NCBI RefSeq assembly: GCF_026157065.1
Contig: NZ_JANLGQ010000001.1
Coordinates: 248,001 to 312,000, forward strand
Direction of reading: 5' to 3'
Source of the DNA: Enterococcus sp. HY326
GTDB lineage: Bacteria > Bacillota > Bacilli > Lactobacillales > Enterococcaceae
Length of the DNA: 64,000 bases
Shown: positions 42,040-51,188 of the stretch, piece after piece
Numbering within the stretch: the first letter of the stretch is position 1
How the letters are laid out: every line of letters starts with the position of its first letter
Position numbers and translations under genes: made by a program
The notes under the pieces: model-generated
Told to the model about the DNA's origin: nothing
The model's database searches: none
The model's input: only the letters and a program-made list of their open reading frames with translations

Positions 42040-42849
42040 ATGACAAACTGGAAATTATTTTTAGCTTCTTTTTATCAATTCGACCACCTGCAGGCTGCCC
42101 GCAAAATTCCTTTTTGGAAAACAATTCTCTACGCCTTGTTTCTAGGGGTGATTTTAGCACTGCCGATTGCTCAAGGGGTCTTTTCTTTTTTTGGTGATAT
42201 TCAGACCGACGGCACACAGATTGCCGCTGAGATTCCTGATTTTCATTTTGAAAACGGTGAAATCGTCACGGATGACACCGAGGGCTTTATTTATCAAACG
42301 GACACCATAGTCTTTACCTTTGACCCAGAAGGCCAGCGGACACCGCAGGAAATTTCAAGTGATTTAGTAGGCAACTTATTTAGTGTTGGCTTTTCCAAAA
42401 ATGAGCTGATTATCGCCTTTGCCAACTCGGATGCTATTGCGGCCGTCTTTGGCTCCAATATTTTTGAAATTCCCTATGATAATGATACTTTAGCGCAACT
42501 GACTGGTGCCGATGTCCGCCAGATGCTGACAGAAACGCAACTACCTTTATGGATGGAAGCTTTAGTCTTTTTATTTTTACTCTATCCTGTTTGGCTGAGC
42601 CTGATGTTTACCTTGCTTTTTGGGGCTATCACCTGCTTTTTATTTAGTACACTAAGACGAATTCGTTTAACCTTTTTTGAAACCTTGAAAATCTCCGTCT
42701 ATAGCGCAACGGTGCCGATTATTTTATCTGCGCTGATTTCTTTCTTTTTACCAGACTTTGATGTTTCACTGTTTACAATGCTTTTGACCCTCTTCATCTT
42801 TTCAAGGGCCACCAAATCATTAGCTCCTAAACCACCTGTTATCAAATAA
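42040..42849 (+). CDS. DUF1189 family membrane protein
   Basis: A 269-residue membrane protein with a first membrane segment at about 27-50, a long outer domain (about 50-165), and three or four further segments. The N-terminal FLASFYQFDHLQAARKIPFW and the IPDFHFENGEIVTDDTEGFI outer-domain motif match DUF1189. AAAGGAACC precedes the ATG. Its role is unknown, with links to envelope or maltodextrin genes elsewhere. Confidence 0.8.
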   Translation: MTNWKLFLASFYQFDHLQAARKIPFWKTILYALFLGVILALPIAQGVFSFFGDIQTDGTQIAAEIPDFHFENGEIVTDDTEGFIYQTDTIVFTFDPEGQRTPQEISSDLVGNLFSVGFSKNELIIAFANSDAIAAVFGSNIFEIPYDNDTLAQLTGADVRQMLTETQLPLWMEALVFLFLLYPVWLSLMFTLLFGAITCFLFSTLRRIRLTFFETLKISVYSATVPIILSALISFFLPDFDVSLFTMLLTLFIFSRATKSLAPKPPVIK

Positions 42850-42858
42850 AGACAACCT

Positions 42859-42908
42859 CCGTTAGTTTAAAGCTCTTCACCAGGATAGCTGAGACTGACG
42901 GATTTTTT
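42859..42908 (+). terminator. Terminator of the DUF1189 gene
   Basis: CCGTTAGT and ACTGACGG pair (one G-U), with inner AGCT arms, followed by seven T. Confidence 0.75.
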
Positions 42909-43081
42909 TGCTGATTATTTTTAAATTGGAAATATTTTGAGTTTATTAAACCTGTACACTTTTTTTCTCCACAGTCAACCAACCAGCCTTTCTTCCCGCT
43001 AAACGGCGAGATATTTTGCTGAAAAAGGTTGCCTTTGCTACAATGTAACTAGCAAAATTTACAAAGAGAGAGGTTTGCTTT

Positions 43082-44032
43082 ATGACACAACCAATAATTT
43101 ATGCCACCCGAAATTTTAAAGACGAGTTTTTAGAACAAATCAAAACGATTGCCCCAGACTATCGTTTCCAAACTGAGCTAGCGCCAGAGGATATTTCAAA
43201 TGTCGAAATCACTATCGGCTGGGATAAAAAGCTCGCTCCAGATTTATTAGTCAACCATCGTTTGAAATGGGTCCAATCCATTTCAGCAGGAGTTGATTAT
43301 CTGCCCCTCAAAGAGTATCAAAAAAATAGTATTCTGCTTTCTAATTCCAGCGGCATCCATGCCACAGCGATTACTGAGCATATTATCGGCGTTTTATTAG
43401 CCTATTATCGAGATTTACTGACGATTGCCCAACATCAGGAAAATACGCTGTGGCAGCATCGCAACGAGCTGACAGTCGGCCAATTAGCAGAAAAGAAAAT
43501 GCTAATTGTCGGTACCGGCCATATCGGTCAGAAAACAGCCCGAGCAGCCAGCGCACTTGGTGTCCAAGTCTACGGAGTGAACACCACTGGACATCAAGTG
43601 GATGGCTTTTTTGAAACCTACACCTTCAAAAATTTAAACAAAGTGGCTCAGGGCATGGATATTATTATCAATATTCTGCCTTTGACAGCCGAAACAACTG
43701 CCATTTATGATAGTACCTTCTTTAGCGGGCTGCATCCTGCCAGTATTTTTATGAATGTTGGCCGAGGTCCTTCAGTTGTCGAAGATGATTTGGCGAAAGC
43801 CTTGGAATCAGGCGAAATGGCCTTCGCCGCTCTGGATGTCTTCAAGACAGAACCATTACCAGCGGATAGTATCTTATGGCAGACAAAAAATCTGCTAATT
43901 ACCCCCCACATGTCTGGTGAATTGGTCGGTTTCCAAAAGAAATTTATGAAAATTTTCTTAGCCAACTTGAAATCCTATGTCGCCGATGGAAAATTGGTGG
44001 AAAATGAAGTGAGTTTGGATAAGGGGTATTAA
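43082..44032 (+). CDS. D-isomer specific 2-hydroxyacid dehydrogenase
   Basis: A 316-residue NAD(P)-dependent dehydrogenase. The Rossmann motif GTGHIG is at 144-149 in VGTGHIGQKTARAAS, NVGRGPSV carries the catalytic Arg, ALDVFKTEPLP the Glu and ITPHMSG the His. The substrate is a 2-keto acid or hydroxyacid not further defined. GAGAGAGG lies upstream of the ATG. It is flanked by terminators and thus monocistronic. Confidence 0.92.
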   Translation: MTQPIIYATRNFKDEFLEQIKTIAPDYRFQTELAPEDISNVEITIGWDKKLAPDLLVNHRLKWVQSISAGVDYLPLKEYQKNSILLSNSSGIHATAITEHIIGVLLAYYRDLLTIAQHQENTLWQHRNELTVGQLAEKKMLIVGTGHIGQKTARAASALGVQVYGVNTTGHQVDGFFETYTFKNLNKVAQGMDIIINILPLTAETTAIYDSTFFSGLHPASIFMNVGRGPSVVEDDLAKALESGEMAFAALDVFKTEPLPADSILWQTKNLLITPHMSGELVGFQKKFMKIFLANLKSYVADGKLVENEVSLDKGY

Positions 44033-44039
44033 AGTTTTG

Positions 44040-44071
44040 AACCTGTCGATTGTTCGGCAGGTTTTTATTTT
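44040..44071 (+). terminator. Terminator of the hydroxyacid dehydrogenase gene
   Basis: ACCTGTCGA (44041-44049) and TCGGCAGGT (44054-44062) pair with one G-U, followed by TTTTTATTTTT. Confidence 0.85.
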
Positions 44072-44231
44072 TGAAAAAGTCTAAAGACAAAGAGAGTTCC
44101 ATGCCTCGTAAAATTATCTTCTACTTCTATTTTGTAACCCTTATCAGTCTCATAAACAGACTAGTTTTCCTCAAAATCCACTGGTATAATCAACTTATTA
44201 CGTGTTTAAGCACCTCAAATACGTGAAATAA

Positions 44232-45797
44232 ATGACAGAGGATTTAATTCAAATGTCCACAACTTCAAAGGAATCCACAAGTATTTTTGCCTTTCTAAAG
44301 CAACAACTGGGCCTAGCCATTTTTTGTTTAGTGACTGTTGCACTTGTTTATGCCCCTAAAATATTCAATTATAGTTTCAGTATCGACACAGAAAGAATGT
44401 TTGCCGATCCAGAAGGAACATTGAGCTGGTGGCTGGCTCTAAACCGCTATGGCTTAGTATTTTTAAAAAGAGTTTTACCCTGGGGTACTTCTATTTATCC
44501 TGTTTTTATAAATGTGATGACTTATTTTTTGCTGACAATTACAGTTTTACTTCTTTGTTACATGTTTTGGCGATCCTCAAAAAAAATTTCCACACCAACC
44601 CTCTTTATCGCTTCGCTAGTTGCCATCACTGCTCCTAGCACAATTGAGCAGACTAACTTTATTTTACAAAGTATAGAAGTCCAGCTAGCTGTTATTTTTC
44701 AACTAATAGCTATTTTGATGATTCAAATATCTTTTGAGAAGAAAACCAAAACCGTATCTACTTTATTGCTGACAGGCTCCTTGTTTTTATCAACTTTTTC
44801 GTTTGCTATCTATCAATCTTTACAGGTTTCTTTTGTTGTCCTAGCAATCCTTAGTGTCTACTTAAAAACCACTGAAGAAACAACTATTGTTGACTATCTT
44901 AAACAAGCTATCCCATATATCGCTATTCTTGCTCTATCTTTCATTGGCTATTTAGTCATCAATAAGCTTGTCTCTCAGATTTTTAATATTGCCGCAAATG
45001 GTTATATTTCCTTTGATTTTTATTTTTTACAGATCCCAATAAAGAATTATATTGTTGAAACTGCTTGGCTGCTGATCCAAAATCTTTTTTCTATTCATAG
45101 GCCTTTTTTCCTTGGTTTTGCCTCTGTATTTGGTGTGTTATTCCTTCTAGCTGTCCTTTTCAATCGGAAAAATACGCTACAACGAAAGATTTCTTTAATC
45201 ATTACTGTTGGCGTGCTATTTTTATGCGTCAGTTTCCTAATACTGACACTTGGGTGGGTAGGACCTATTCGCAGTTACTATCCAACCATTTATTTCGTCT
45301 TGTTCTTCTTGACAGCTGCGATTGCTACTGAACTTGACTCTCTAAAGCTCAAACGTGGCTTACTACTATTTTCCTTAGTTATCAGCCTGTTTCAAAGTTT
45401 TTCAACTTTCCGTTTAGGCCAGACTACCAATACGATTTTTCAAGAAGAGCGGACAATTGCTGAAAGTATTCAAACTGAAATTGCTAATCTAGGGATTACT
45501 GACCCTGAAAATTATCAACTTGTTGCTTACGGGGAAATTGATTTTTCTGGTTTACAAATTTTGAAAGGTGAAATCATCGGCGCTTCATTTTTTGAATTCG
45601 ACACCGATGAGCCGACTGGAAACACCCGCAGAATCGCTGATTTTCTATTCGCTGAAGGTTTTCCCATAGGCTATTCTGAAGATTCGGCCAAATATCAAGA
45701 ATTAGCCGCAGTAGCACAATCCATGCCAAGTTATCCAGAGGATGGTTACTTGCAGGTTATTGATCATTATGTAGTGGTGAATCTTGGGGAACAATAG
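44232..45797 (+). CDS. Glucosyltransferase domain (Gtr_II-like) membrane protein
   Basis: A 521-residue membrane protein with about ten to eleven membrane segments. The first outer loop after segment 1 (FSIDTERMFADPEGTLSWWL and ALNRYGLVFLKRVLP) matches the GtrII-type glucosyltransferase family of O-antigen-modifying enzymes, in which an early acidic residue is catalytic. The C-terminus is a soluble outer domain of about 120 residues. No strong ribosome binding site precedes the ATG at 44232; a second ATG at 44253 is possible. It probably transfers a lipid-linked sugar outside the membrane. Confidence 0.75.
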   Translation: MTEDLIQMSTTSKESTSIFAFLKQQLGLAIFCLVTVALVYAPKIFNYSFSIDTERMFADPEGTLSWWLALNRYGLVFLKRVLPWGTSIYPVFINVMTYFLLTITVLLLCYMFWRSSKKISTPTLFIASLVAITAPSTIEQTNFILQSIEVQLAVIFQLIAILMIQISFEKKTKTVSTLLLTGSLFLSTFSFAIYQSLQVSFVVLAILSVYLKTTEETTIVDYLKQAIPYIAILALSFIGYLVINKLVSQIFNIAANGYISFDFYFLQIPIKNYIVETAWLLIQNLFSIHRPFFLGFASVFGVLFLLAVLFNRKNTLQRKISLIITVGVLFLCVSFLILTLGWVGPIRSYYPTIYFVLFFLTAAIATELDSLKLKRGLLLFSLVISLFQSFSTFRLGQTTNTIFQEERTIAESIQTEIANLGITDPENYQLVAYGEIDFSGLQILKGEIIGASFFEFDTDEPTGNTRRIADFLFAEGFPIGYSEDSAKYQELAAVAQSMPSYPEDGYLQVIDHYVVVNLGEQ

Positions 45798-46050
45798 CTA
45801 GTCTATCTTCATTTCTTGAAATGAATGATGGGCATAAAAAAAGTGACATAGCTATTATCAGCCAATTTCTATCAATAAAAAGAATCACAAATTAATAGTT
45901 AATAAGGAAAATAGAGTTTTCTCAAATGAATTTATATTTACCCTCTCAGCTAATTTTATTTATGTTAAACTGATTCGTATATTACAATTAATCGACCAGC
46001 TTTAACTTTAAAAAGAATTATGTGGTCGAATAGAAACAAGGAGGATTTAT

Positions 46051-47688
46051 TTGAATACAGAAAGAGCCACGTCAAAAAAGAATTGGAAATTTAAAGTTAT
46101 CGAAATAGCTTTAATTGTTTTTGGATATTTTATTCTGAGCTTTTTAGCAACAGGTTTTTCACTTAATAATCACATCATTTTTGACGGTAACGATATGAAT
46201 TTTCACCTCAACCGAATCTTAAGTTTGGAAAACGTGCTCCAGTCACCGGTAAACTTAGAAGTTCTTCACTCTGTAGGATTGCAAGTAAATAATTTTTACG
46301 GTTGGCTGACATTGTATCCAGCTCTATTGTTAGTAAAACTAGTTGATAATATTGGCGTTGGATATAACCTTTATATGCTCTTTATCACGTTACTGACTTT
46401 TTTAAGTTCGCATTACTCTGCCCTCAAAATAACTCACAGTCACCGAATTGGTTTCATATTCTCTTTACTATACGTCTTTTCAACATATCGAATGGTTAAC
46501 ATTTATACTAGAGCGGCACTAGGTGAAGTTATCGCAATGACTTTTCTCCCTTTAGTTTTCTGTGGAGTTTACTTAATACTTAAAAACAATAAACAAGGAA
46601 TCTTGATGCTGGCCTTCAGCTTTTCTTTAATTGTATATAGTCATGTAATTACTTCATTCCTCGCTTTTTTATTTGTTGTATTATGCTACCTATCCTATGG
46701 TATCACCCATCAAAAAAAATTTATTGCTATCACACTATCTTTCGTTAAGTCGGGATTTCTAATTTTACTACTTAGTTTAGGTTTTCTAGTACCATTATTG
46801 ATTAATAGTGAGTTTCAAGAATTAAATATGCCGTTTATTGCAGATCTAGCTTCGAATAGTTTTAATAGTGGCACGCTTCTAGTAGAAGGATTAAATAATT
46901 CATACAGTACGATTTCACTTGGCTTATTGATTACAGCACTTTTAGTCACAACGCTATTACAATTCAAAAACTTAAATAAAGTTCAAAAAGTAGGCTTAAT
47001 TCTAGGAGCTTTAGCATTCATTATGTCAACAAAGCTTTTCCCTTGGTCAATTTTACAGTCAACTCTTTTTACCAACATTCAATTTCCTTGGCGCTTCTTG
47101 GGTCTTACTTCGTTATTTATAGGCTTTGCTGGAGCAATTTATATCAATGAAATAATTGGAACAACACGATTTAAGAAATTAGCTATTGCAGTATTTGCAC
47201 TGATTTTAATAATGTTAAATATGGGATCTATACGTGCATCATCTGAAAGTTTAAATGCTACTGACTATTCGCAAGTTACTTTTGATAGTGTGACCAGAAA
47301 TGTCAGTCTAGGGCGTGTTGATTATTCACCAGTATATTCAAAAGAGCAAGAAGACCAGCTTAGCCAACAAATAGTCACTGCAAACGGATTACCTGTTGAA
47401 GCAGAAGTTACTATCTCCGCAAATCAACAAAACTACGGTTTTATTGCTGAAAATCAGTCAGAAATTGTCTTACCAGTTTTTAGGTATGCTGGATTAACTC
47501 TGACAAACAATGGCCAGGAAATTGAATCTGAAGATACCGGACCATTGGTCTCATTTCAGAGTCAGCAGGGAGAAAATAATATAGTAGTCTCTTACCATTA
47601 TCCACTATTAAGTAAATTAGCATGGATTATATCAATAACTAGCTTCTTAATAGTGATAGGGATCCAACTATTTCGGAAATACAGGTGA
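46051..47688 (+). CDS. PTPS-related / GT-C type membrane protein
   Basis: A 545-residue membrane protein with about eleven to twelve membrane segments and a C-terminal outer domain plus last segment. The early outer motif DGNDMNFHLNRILSLENVLQ and the LNNFYGWLTLYPALLL-like stretch fit the 6-pyruvoyl-tetrahydropterin synthase-related membrane family, which is GT-C-like (YfhO group). TTG start with AAGGAGG. Together with the preceding Gtr_II-like gene it points to surface glycosylation. Acceptor unknown. Confidence 0.72.
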   Translation: MNTERATSKKNWKFKVIEIALIVFGYFILSFLATGFSLNNHIIFDGNDMNFHLNRILSLENVLQSPVNLEVLHSVGLQVNNFYGWLTLYPALLLVKLVDNIGVGYNLYMLFITLLTFLSSHYSALKITHSHRIGFIFSLLYVFSTYRMVNIYTRAALGEVIAMTFLPLVFCGVYLILKNNKQGILMLAFSFSLIVYSHVITSFLAFLFVVLCYLSYGITHQKKFIAITLSFVKSGFLILLLSLGFLVPLLINSEFQELNMPFIADLASNSFNSGTLLVEGLNNSYSTISLGLLITALLVTTLLQFKNLNKVQKVGLILGALAFIMSTKLFPWSILQSTLFTNIQFPWRFLGLTSLFIGFAGAIYINEIIGTTRFKKLAIAVFALILIMLNMGSIRASSESLNATDYSQVTFDSVTRNVSLGRVDYSPVYSKEQEDQLSQQIVTANGLPVEAEVTISANQQNYGFIAENQSEIVLPVFRYAGLTLTNNGQEIESEDTGPLVSFQSQQGENNIVVSYHYPLLSKLAWIISITSFLIVIGIQLFRKYR

Positions 47689-48012
47689 CAGAACAACAAG
47701 GATAAAAAGAGTTACTTCATCCTTTGAGTACTTAGTAAAAAATTTATATTCATTTTCTCAACAAATATTATAATCTTTTTTTACTTCGCAGATGCACGGA
47801 GTCTGGCTTTAAACAATTACTTAAGCATATTTCATATTTACAATAAAGTCCATGAAGATTAGCGCCGTCAAAAGATTTAAAATAAGCAAGTTCCAAATTA
47901 AAAAACTACTCTTTGAATCAAAGAGTAGTTTTTTTATATTTCACTAACATATTACTTTGAAAAGTACACACAAGAGTCCAGCTATCCTCAAAATGTCTAG
48001 TGTCTAAAAATG
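47689..48012. other. Convergent intergenic region with a terminator
   Basis: About 320 bases between convergent glycosylation genes. Only the bidirectional terminator at 47899-47936 is recognised. Confidence 0.55.
47899..47936. terminator. Bidirectional terminator
   Basis: AAAAACTACTCTTTG and CAAAGAGTAGTTTTTTT-type arms pair over about 15 bp with a 2-4 base loop and T-runs on both strands. It serves the convergent genes at 46051-47688 and 48013-48957. Confidence 0.88.
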
Positions 48013-48957
48013 CTATTCTTCCTCAACCCGTACCTTCTCCTCTGTCTCCTTGACAATATAAACAGGCCGATTTTTTGTTTCTAAAAAAATCTTGCCGATG
48101 TATTTGCCGATAATTCCTAGAGACATCAGCTGCAAGCCGCCGACAAAAAGGAAAATTGAGACCATTGACGGCCAGCCGCTAGTCGGATCTCCGTAAAAGA
48201 ACGTCCGAAAAATAATAATCAGCATAGCGATTCCTGAGCCCAGACAGGAGAAAAAGCCCATAAAAGAGGCAATATTCAAGGGCATATCAGAGAAATTAAT
48301 AATGCCATCAATTGAATAGTTCAACAAAGACCAAAAGGACCAAGAGGTGTCGCCAGCAACCCGTTCACGATTTTCATAGGAAAGGTATTCGGTTTTAAAG
48401 CCCACCCAGCTGAAGAGGCCTTTAGAAAAGCGGTTGTATTCCCGCAGCTCTAAAATAGCGTCCACCATTTGACGGGTCATCAAGCGAAAGTCACGAGCGC
48501 CGTCTACCATTTCCGCTTGGCCGATTTTATTGATGATTTTATAAAACATGCGGGCAAAGAAGCTGCGGATGGCAGGCTCGCCTTCCCGGTCAGCTCGCCG
48601 AGTGCCGACACAATCTAAATCAGGATCGGCTGCCAGCATGGCAATCATCTGCGGCAGTAATTCTGGTGGATCCTGCAAATCGGCATCCATCACCGTCACT
48701 AGTTGGCCACGGGTCGCCTCTAAGCCGGCTAAAAGGCCGGCTTCTTTGCCAAAATTGCGGGAAAACGAGATATAGCGGACCTTGTGATCTTGCTGTGCCA
48801 ATTCCCGCAGGATATTAAGGGTATTGTCCTTTGAGCCGTCATTGACAAAAATATATTCAAACTCATCCTCCACTAGCTGCTGAACTTTTTCCATTTCAGC
48901 ATAAAATAATGGAATTGACTCTTCTTCATTATAACAGGGCACTACAATTGATAGCAT
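48013..48957 (-). CDS. GT2 family polyprenyl-phosphate glycosyltransferase (GtrB/CsbB type)
   Basis: A 314-residue membrane-bound glycosyltransferase that makes polyprenyl-phosphate-linked sugar in the cytoplasm. The GT2 domain starts MLSIVVPCYNEEESIPLFYA, with VNDGSKDNT and the DADLQDPPEL metal-binding motif near residue 92, followed by two C-terminal membrane segments (about 227-255 and 265-288). GtrA (41336-41770) would flip the product and a membrane glycosyltransferase would use it. It has no downstream partner in the same transcript. Confidence 0.92.
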   Translation of the reverse strand: MLSIVVPCYNEEESIPLFYAEMEKVQQLVEDEFEYIFVNDGSKDNTLNILRELAQQDHKVRYISFSRNFGKEAGLLAGLEATRGQLVTVMDADLQDPPELLPQMIAMLAADPDLDCVGTRRADREGEPAIRSFFARMFYKIINKIGQAEMVDGARDFRLMTRQMVDAILELREYNRFSKGLFSWVGFKTEYLSYENRERVAGDTSWSFWSLLNYSIDGIINFSDMPLNIASFMGFFSCLGSGIAMLIIIFRTFFYGDPTSGWPSMVSIFLFVGGLQLMSLGIIGKYIGKIFLETKNRPVYIVKETEEKVRVEEE

Positions 48958-49028
48958 AATTGATAAAATCCTCCAAAAATTCCTTTAAATGCAACATTCT
49001 AAAGTTATTGTAATATAAGTAGCACTAA

Positions 49029-49065
49029 AAAGAAACAAGCGCTGGCTTTTTTAAGCTGCGCTTGT
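49029..49065 (-). terminator. Terminator of the ktrA / HesB-like transcript
   Basis: ACAAGCGC (49035-49042) and GCGCTTGT (49058-49065), with TTTCTTTTT after on the minus strand. Confidence 0.75.
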
Positions 49066-49079
49066 GACTACTTCAATAT

Positions 49080-49370
49080 TTATTCGCTGAAGGTATACTT
49101 TGGTTCCTCTAGTTTTTCATCATAATCTACTAGCAAATCATAATCGGCAAAAAACCAAGCATCTGTTTCTTCTACGAAAAATAAAATACCATCAATGGTT
49201 TCCGAATAAATTGGTGCTACCGGCTGGTCAACTGACATCCCAACGGAAAAGCCCTCATGGACGTTCGTTGCCCCGTAAACTTTTCCATAAAAATGCACGC
49301 CGCTGCCTGCTGGAAAGGTCAGCTCCTTTTTAAACCACGCCAACGCTTGATCTGTTACAGTAATTTTCAC
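49080..49370 (-). CDS. HesB/YneR family protein without cysteines
   Basis: A 96-residue protein of the HesB-like fold: MKITVTDQALAWFKKELTFP, then GVHFYGKVYGATNVHEGFSV. The Fe-S scaffold relatives (IscA, SufA) carry three conserved Cys, but none is present here, so metal-cluster transfer is unlikely. It follows ktrA by 14 bases, so the two are probably co-transcribed. Function unknown. Confidence 0.8.
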   Translation of the reverse strand: MKITVTDQALAWFKKELTFPAGSGVHFYGKVYGATNVHEGFSVGMSVDQPVAPIYSETIDGILFFVEETDAWFFADYDLLVDYDEKLEEPKYTFSE

Positions 49371-49384
49371 AATTAGCCCACCTT

Positions 49385-50056
49385 CTATTGATTCATCTTC
49401 TCATCTAAATATTCTACATCATCTGTCTCCCCAATTACCAATAAATTGTCTGCCTGCTGCACAATTTCATCAGCAGCCGGTGAGACCACGACTTGGCCAT
49501 TTTTGCGGCGAATGGCCACTACGGTCAAACCAAAATGCTGGCGGAAGTTCAGTTCCATCAACGATTTATTGTAGAATTTTTCATTTTCGACATGAATTTC
49601 AGCTAAGGTGAATTTATCAGAGAGCTCAAGATAATCCAAAATATTTTTAGAGACCAGCTGATGGGCAATTCGTTCCCCCATGTCCCGCTCCGGATGAACG
49701 ACTTTATCGGCACCGATTTTTTCCAGCACCCGAGCATGATAATCATTGACCGCTTTGGCTAAGACATTAGGCACGCCCAACTCTTTGACCATCAAAGTTG
49801 CCAAAATGCTGGCCTGAATATCTTCACCAATCGCCACCACAACACAATCAAAATTACGAATCCCCAAAGAACGCAGCGTCATCTCGTCTTGCGCATTGGC
49901 CACAACCGCATGGGTCGCAATATTCATATATTCATTTACCCGATCTTCATTGCTATCAATTGCCAGCACTTCCATGCCCGCCTCAATCAAAGTCCGACAA
50001 ATACTGCCGCCAAAACGACCTAATCCAATAATCGCAAAGTTCTGCTTCGTGCTCAT
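49385..50056 (-). CDS. ktrA: Potassium uptake regulatory subunit KtrA (RCK protein)
   Basis: A 223-residue cytoplasmic gating ring subunit. The RCK_N domain starts with the nucleotide-binding IIGLGRFGGSICRTL (GxGxxG at 11-16) and the acidic DSNEDRV end of strand 2; the RCK_C domain runs from about residue 138. KtrA binds ATP/ADP or c-di-AMP and opens a KtrB-type channel. No ktrB lies nearby, as is common. GAGG stands seven bases before the ATG. Confidence 0.9.
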   Translation of the reverse strand: MSTKQNFAIIGLGRFGGSICRTLIEAGMEVLAIDSNEDRVNEYMNIATHAVVANAQDEMTLRSLGIRNFDCVVVAIGEDIQASILATLMVKELGVPNVLAKAVNDYHARVLEKIGADKVVHPERDMGERIAHQLVSKNILDYLELSDKFTLAEIHVENEKFYNKSLMELNFRQHFGLTVVAIRRKNGQVVVSPAADEIVQQADNLLVIGETDDVEYLDEKMNQ

Positions 50057-50275
50057 CCTTCTGCCTCATTTCCTAAAATAGCTTCATAAGGAAGTATATC
50101 AAAGGGGGCTTAAAAAAACTAGCCGACAGAAAGGAAACTTAACAGTCTATTTAGTTAAACTTAGAGGAAAACTCCTCATCCCATCAACTGCCATTTTTAA
50201 GGCTCTTTGACAAATGAAGAGCTTTTGGTAGACTTTAAACAAGACACAAGTTATTTAAAGATGGAGAGAAAAACA

Positions 50276-50935
50276 ATGGGAAAAAGTTTTACACAGGAAT
50301 ATTTTTTATGCTCGTTAAATCCTAAGGGCGCCGCTGAATTGGTTAACAGCGACGAAGGAGCTGCTATTTTGTTTGCCAGCGCCATATTAGAGTTGCAATT
50401 TGCTGGAATCATCGAGTTGGACAACAAAAAAAGATTTGTCGTCGGAAAGGACCTCCCTCCTCAACTAAATTATCTGCAACCGGTCTATAATTTTATTAGA
50501 GATAATAAACCCAAAACAATTGAAAGCTTAGGCGAAGATTTCTATTTCAATGATAAGCTGCCAAAAGCCCTCTTTACATCAGTCGGAGCGTCTTTAGTTC
50601 AATTGGGTGATGCAAGTGAAAAGCACAATCAAGGTCTATTTAAAAACAAGACTTATATACTGCCGGAAGAAAAGATGATCATTGCGATTATCGAAAAGAT
50701 TCGAGCAGAACTATTGGAAGATGGCAAAATTACCGATGAGGTTGTGATACTATCAGCCCTTTTAGAAAAAAACTCGCTAATTAGAAAGTATTTTTCTAAA
50801 TACGAGCGTGACGTAATCAAACAGCGCTTAAAGGAAATTCGCAAATCAGATTCCTATCAGCTGATAACCAAGCTGTTGGATGGGATGGATTCATGGATTG
50901 CCATCTTCACAACTACCTTTATTACAATGAACTGA
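50276..50935 (+). CDS. GPP34 (Golgi phosphoprotein 3-like) family protein
   Basis: A 219-residue helical protein with the GPP34-like pattern: a first helix with FTQEYFLCSLNPKGAAELVN, a central AILELQFAGIIELDNKKRF segment (the L-x-L-x-L-x-G-I-x-L motif) and C-terminal repeats. Eukaryotic relatives bind phosphoinositides; bacterial members are uncharacterised. The ATG at 50276 has GGAG; the open frame reaches back to a TTG at 50207 without a site. Monocistronic, ending in a strong hairpin. Confidence 0.7.
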   Translation: MGKSFTQEYFLCSLNPKGAAELVNSDEGAAILFASAILELQFAGIIELDNKKRFVVGKDLPPQLNYLQPVYNFIRDNKPKTIESLGEDFYFNDKLPKALFTSVGASLVQLGDASEKHNQGLFKNKTYILPEEKMIIAIIEKIRAELLEDGKITDEVVILSALLEKNSLIRKYFSKYERDVIKQRLKEIRKSDSYQLITKLLDGMDSWIAIFTTTFITMN

Positions 50936-50941
50936 CGGAAA

Positions 50942-50992
50942 CAAAAAAATAGGACTTTAATGATTGGAACAGCAGTCATTAAAGTCCTATTT
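50942..50992 (+). terminator. Terminator of the GPP34-like gene
   Basis: AATAGGACTTTAATGA (from 50948) and TCATTAAAGTCCTATT (to 50992) form a 16-bp stem. The T-run after it is short on the plus strand, while an A-run precedes it. Confidence 0.7.
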
Positions 50993-51188
50993 CCTCTAAA
51001 CCAACCAAAAAATGTTCTTTCGCTGTTTTTTTTATCCAAAATAATGAAGGGCTTTACAACAAAAATTCCGATTTTCTTTGCTACTAAGCCATTCTGCAGG
51101 TTTTTTTACAACAGTTCCCTTGAAATTTTCTTCACAATTATGTTGAAAATTTGCTACAATTTAGTTAAAAAAGACAGGCGGTAGCTCC

